Assembly (NCBI GenBank): GCA_018623655.1
Contig: JAAZVG010000064.1
Location: 1-8,060, forward strand
Direction: 5' to 3'
Origin: Flavobacteriaceae bacterium
GTDB taxonomy: Bacteria > Bacteroidota > Bacteroidia > Flavobacteriales > Flavobacteriaceae
DNA: 8,060 nt
Both the position numbers and the translations under genes were made by a program. Under the pieces are notes generated by a model. It was given only the letters and a program-made list of their open reading frames with translations. It did no database searches and had not been told where the DNA came from. Positions 7,064 through 8,060 of the stretch are shown in pieces (positions within the stretch are counted from its first letter, which is position 1; each line of letters starts with the position of its first letter).

Positions 7064-7786
7064 TTATTTTTTGGTAGCCACTACCTGATTATTAAAAGAC
7101 AAATTCACTATCCTGTATTGTCCTAATGATTTTTCTTTTTCTGCTTTGATCAAAAAAGCGATCAAATTGGTCAACTTCTGCTCTACATTCATTGTCTCCC
7201 CAAGGATTATCTCAAAGGGTAAAGAATTAAATGACAGAGAAAAACGACGCGGACCAATTTGTATGATCTCTTGTAAATCTTTATTCAAAATTTCTTGACT
7301 TTCAATCCCATCAAGCATCCGAATTACGTCAGATCCATCAATTTCTAGGGTATCGATCGGTCGAATCATAGTGACTTTTGGTTCATATCGTTCGGATATA
7401 GGAAGTATGAATCCTAGCTCATCGATATAATAGGGATTTGCGCCAATCACCTTGGCCCGCACCTTTTTTTGCTGAATTTCAGCCACTAAAACTCCCGAAA
7501 TTGTACTGAAAACTTCAGCATTTCGAACGCCAGACATTGATTCAATGCCATTTTCTGCCTTACTCAAAACTATCCCATCTTTTAAGCGCGCGCTGTGTTG
7601 TTGAACAATTTGTATTAACAATTTATTAACCGAGTCTGAGTCAACGAGCATTTCCTTCTTCTGATCAAAGCGAATTTCAATATGACTTGCCGGTCTATTT
7701 AGTTGCTGGTGTTGAGAAAGTATAATGATCACCAACATAAGAAAAGTGATGAACACAAATTGTATCAAGGTCTTATACCTTTTCAT
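7064..7786 (-). CDS. ftsQ: Cell division protein FtsQ (FtsQ/DivIB family)
   Basis: Bitopic inner-membrane division protein that, with FtsL and FtsB, links the cytoplasmic Z-ring to septal peptidoglycan synthesis in the periplasm. Of 240 residues, 1-6 are a short basic cytoplasmic tail and about 7-24 the single membrane span. A POTRA-like domain follows at about 35-112 (the GVRNAEVFSTISGVLVAEIQQKK segment, 86-108, is typical), and the beta domain begins with YYIDELGFILPIS (119-131) and ends with YRIVNLSFNNQVVATKK. Sequence conservation in this family is low, so the call rests on the domain layout, the Bacteroidota-like YYID and NNQVVATKK segments, and its place between murC and ftsA. The cytoplasmic tail is much shorter than in E. 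coli. The start ATG overlaps the murC stop as ATGA, suggesting coupled translation. Confidence 0.95.
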   Translation of the reverse strand: MKRYKTLIQFVFITFLMLVIIILSQHQQLNRPASHIEIRFDQKKEMLVDSDSVNKLLIQIVQQHSARLKDGIVLSKAENGIESMSGVRNAEVFSTISGVLVAEIQQKKVRAKVIGANPYYIDELGFILPISERYEPKVTMIRPIDTLEIDGSDVIRMLDGIESQEILNKDLQEIIQIGPRRFSLSFNSLPFEIILGETMNVEQKLTNLIAFLIKAEKEKSLGQYRIVNLSFNNQVVATKK

Positions 7787-8060
7787 TTCTTCAACAATTT
7801 TAAAATCGAATTAGATAAATTGGCAATATCTCCAGCGCCTAGGGTGACTAAAACCTCTGGAACTTTTTTCGCTATTCGAGCCAACACCTGCTCTTTTGAA
7901 AGCGCTTTAATACTTTGTCTTCCATTCAATAATAGCGCCGAGCTTACACCATCAATAGGTGTTTCACGGGCTGGATAAATAGGTAATATCCACGCCGCAT
8001 CGAATAATCCTAAAACTTCAGTGAAATCACTGGCAAAATCTCTAGTTCTAGAATATAAAT
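7783..8060 (-). CDS. murC: UDP-N-acetylmuramate--L-alanine ligase MurC, C-terminal 91 residues
   Basis: MurC is the cytoplasmic ATP-dependent ligase that adds L-alanine to UDP-MurNAc, the first step of peptide-stem assembly in peptidoglycan. Only the end of its C-terminal domain is in the window; the remainder lies to the right. Translating the minus strand from 8058 gives LYSRTRDFASDFTEVL, then the Mur-ligase segment IYPARETPIDGVSS, and near the end PEVLVTLGAGDI, all characteristic of MurC rather than MurD, MurE or MurF. The protein ends SILKLLKK with TGA at 7785-7783. The stop overlaps the ftsQ start by four bases (ATGA). The reading frame is intact over the visible part, and its position before ftsQ fits the standard dcw order. 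Confidence 0.95.
   Translation of the reverse strand, partial: LYSRTRDFASDFTEVLGLFDAAWILPIYPARETPIDGVSSALLLNGRQSIKALSKEQVLARIAKKVPEVLVTLGAGDIANLSNSILKLLKK

Noticed and set aside
7703..7978. Plus-strand 91-codon frame across the ftsQ/murC junction
   Set aside because: The minus strand encodes the FtsQ N-terminus and a clear MurC C-terminus over the same bases.

Overview
The window looks like a chromosomal segment from a member of the Bacteroidota, probably of the Flavobacteriia/Cytophagia kind. Four things support this. The FtsZ protein has the phylum's style of N-terminus and an extra C-terminal tail ending NNSFLHDNVD. There is a TonB-dependent receptor with an N-terminal carboxypeptidase-regulatory-like domain. 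The DNA is A/T-rich (around 40% G+C by eye). Shine-Dalgarno sequences are almost absent before start codons. Genus and species cannot be read from the sequence.

Left part (1-640). The window opens inside a GatB/YqeY-family gene on the + strand, whose true start probably lies just outside. Six bases after its stop is a tRNA-Arg(UCG), followed by an intrinsic terminator. A second perfect hairpin just beyond serves the minus-strand gene that arrives from the right.

Middle (641-3824). Two divergent envelope genes share a 154-bp intergenic region. On the minus strand is a secreted protein of unknown function that appears to be an internal duplication of one alpha/beta domain. On the plus strand is a complete 775-residue TonB-dependent outer-membrane receptor with no SusD partner in view. 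It starts at a TTG codon.

Right part (3821-8060). A minus-strand division and cell-wall (dcw) segment is transcribed right to left: murC (C-terminal part only), ftsQ, ftsA, ftsZ. The genes are packed with a 4-base overlap (murC/ftsQ), a 3-base gap (ftsQ/ftsA) and an 18-base gap (ftsA/ftsZ), so they form one operon. MurC makes the peptidoglycan precursor UDP-MurNAc-L-Ala. FtsZ forms the cytokinetic ring, FtsA tethers it to the membrane, and FtsQ links it to the periplasmic divisome. The stop codons of ftsZ and the convergent receptor gene overlap by four bases, with no terminator visible between them.

Most of the window is conserved housekeeping sequence, and I do not see a new defence, mobile or biosynthetic system. 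The points most worth a second look are the very long acidic FtsZ linker with a tandem 31/32-residue repeat, the two-part FtsZ C-terminus, the duplicated secreted protein, and the placement of yqeY: away from ftsZ and inverted relative to it.
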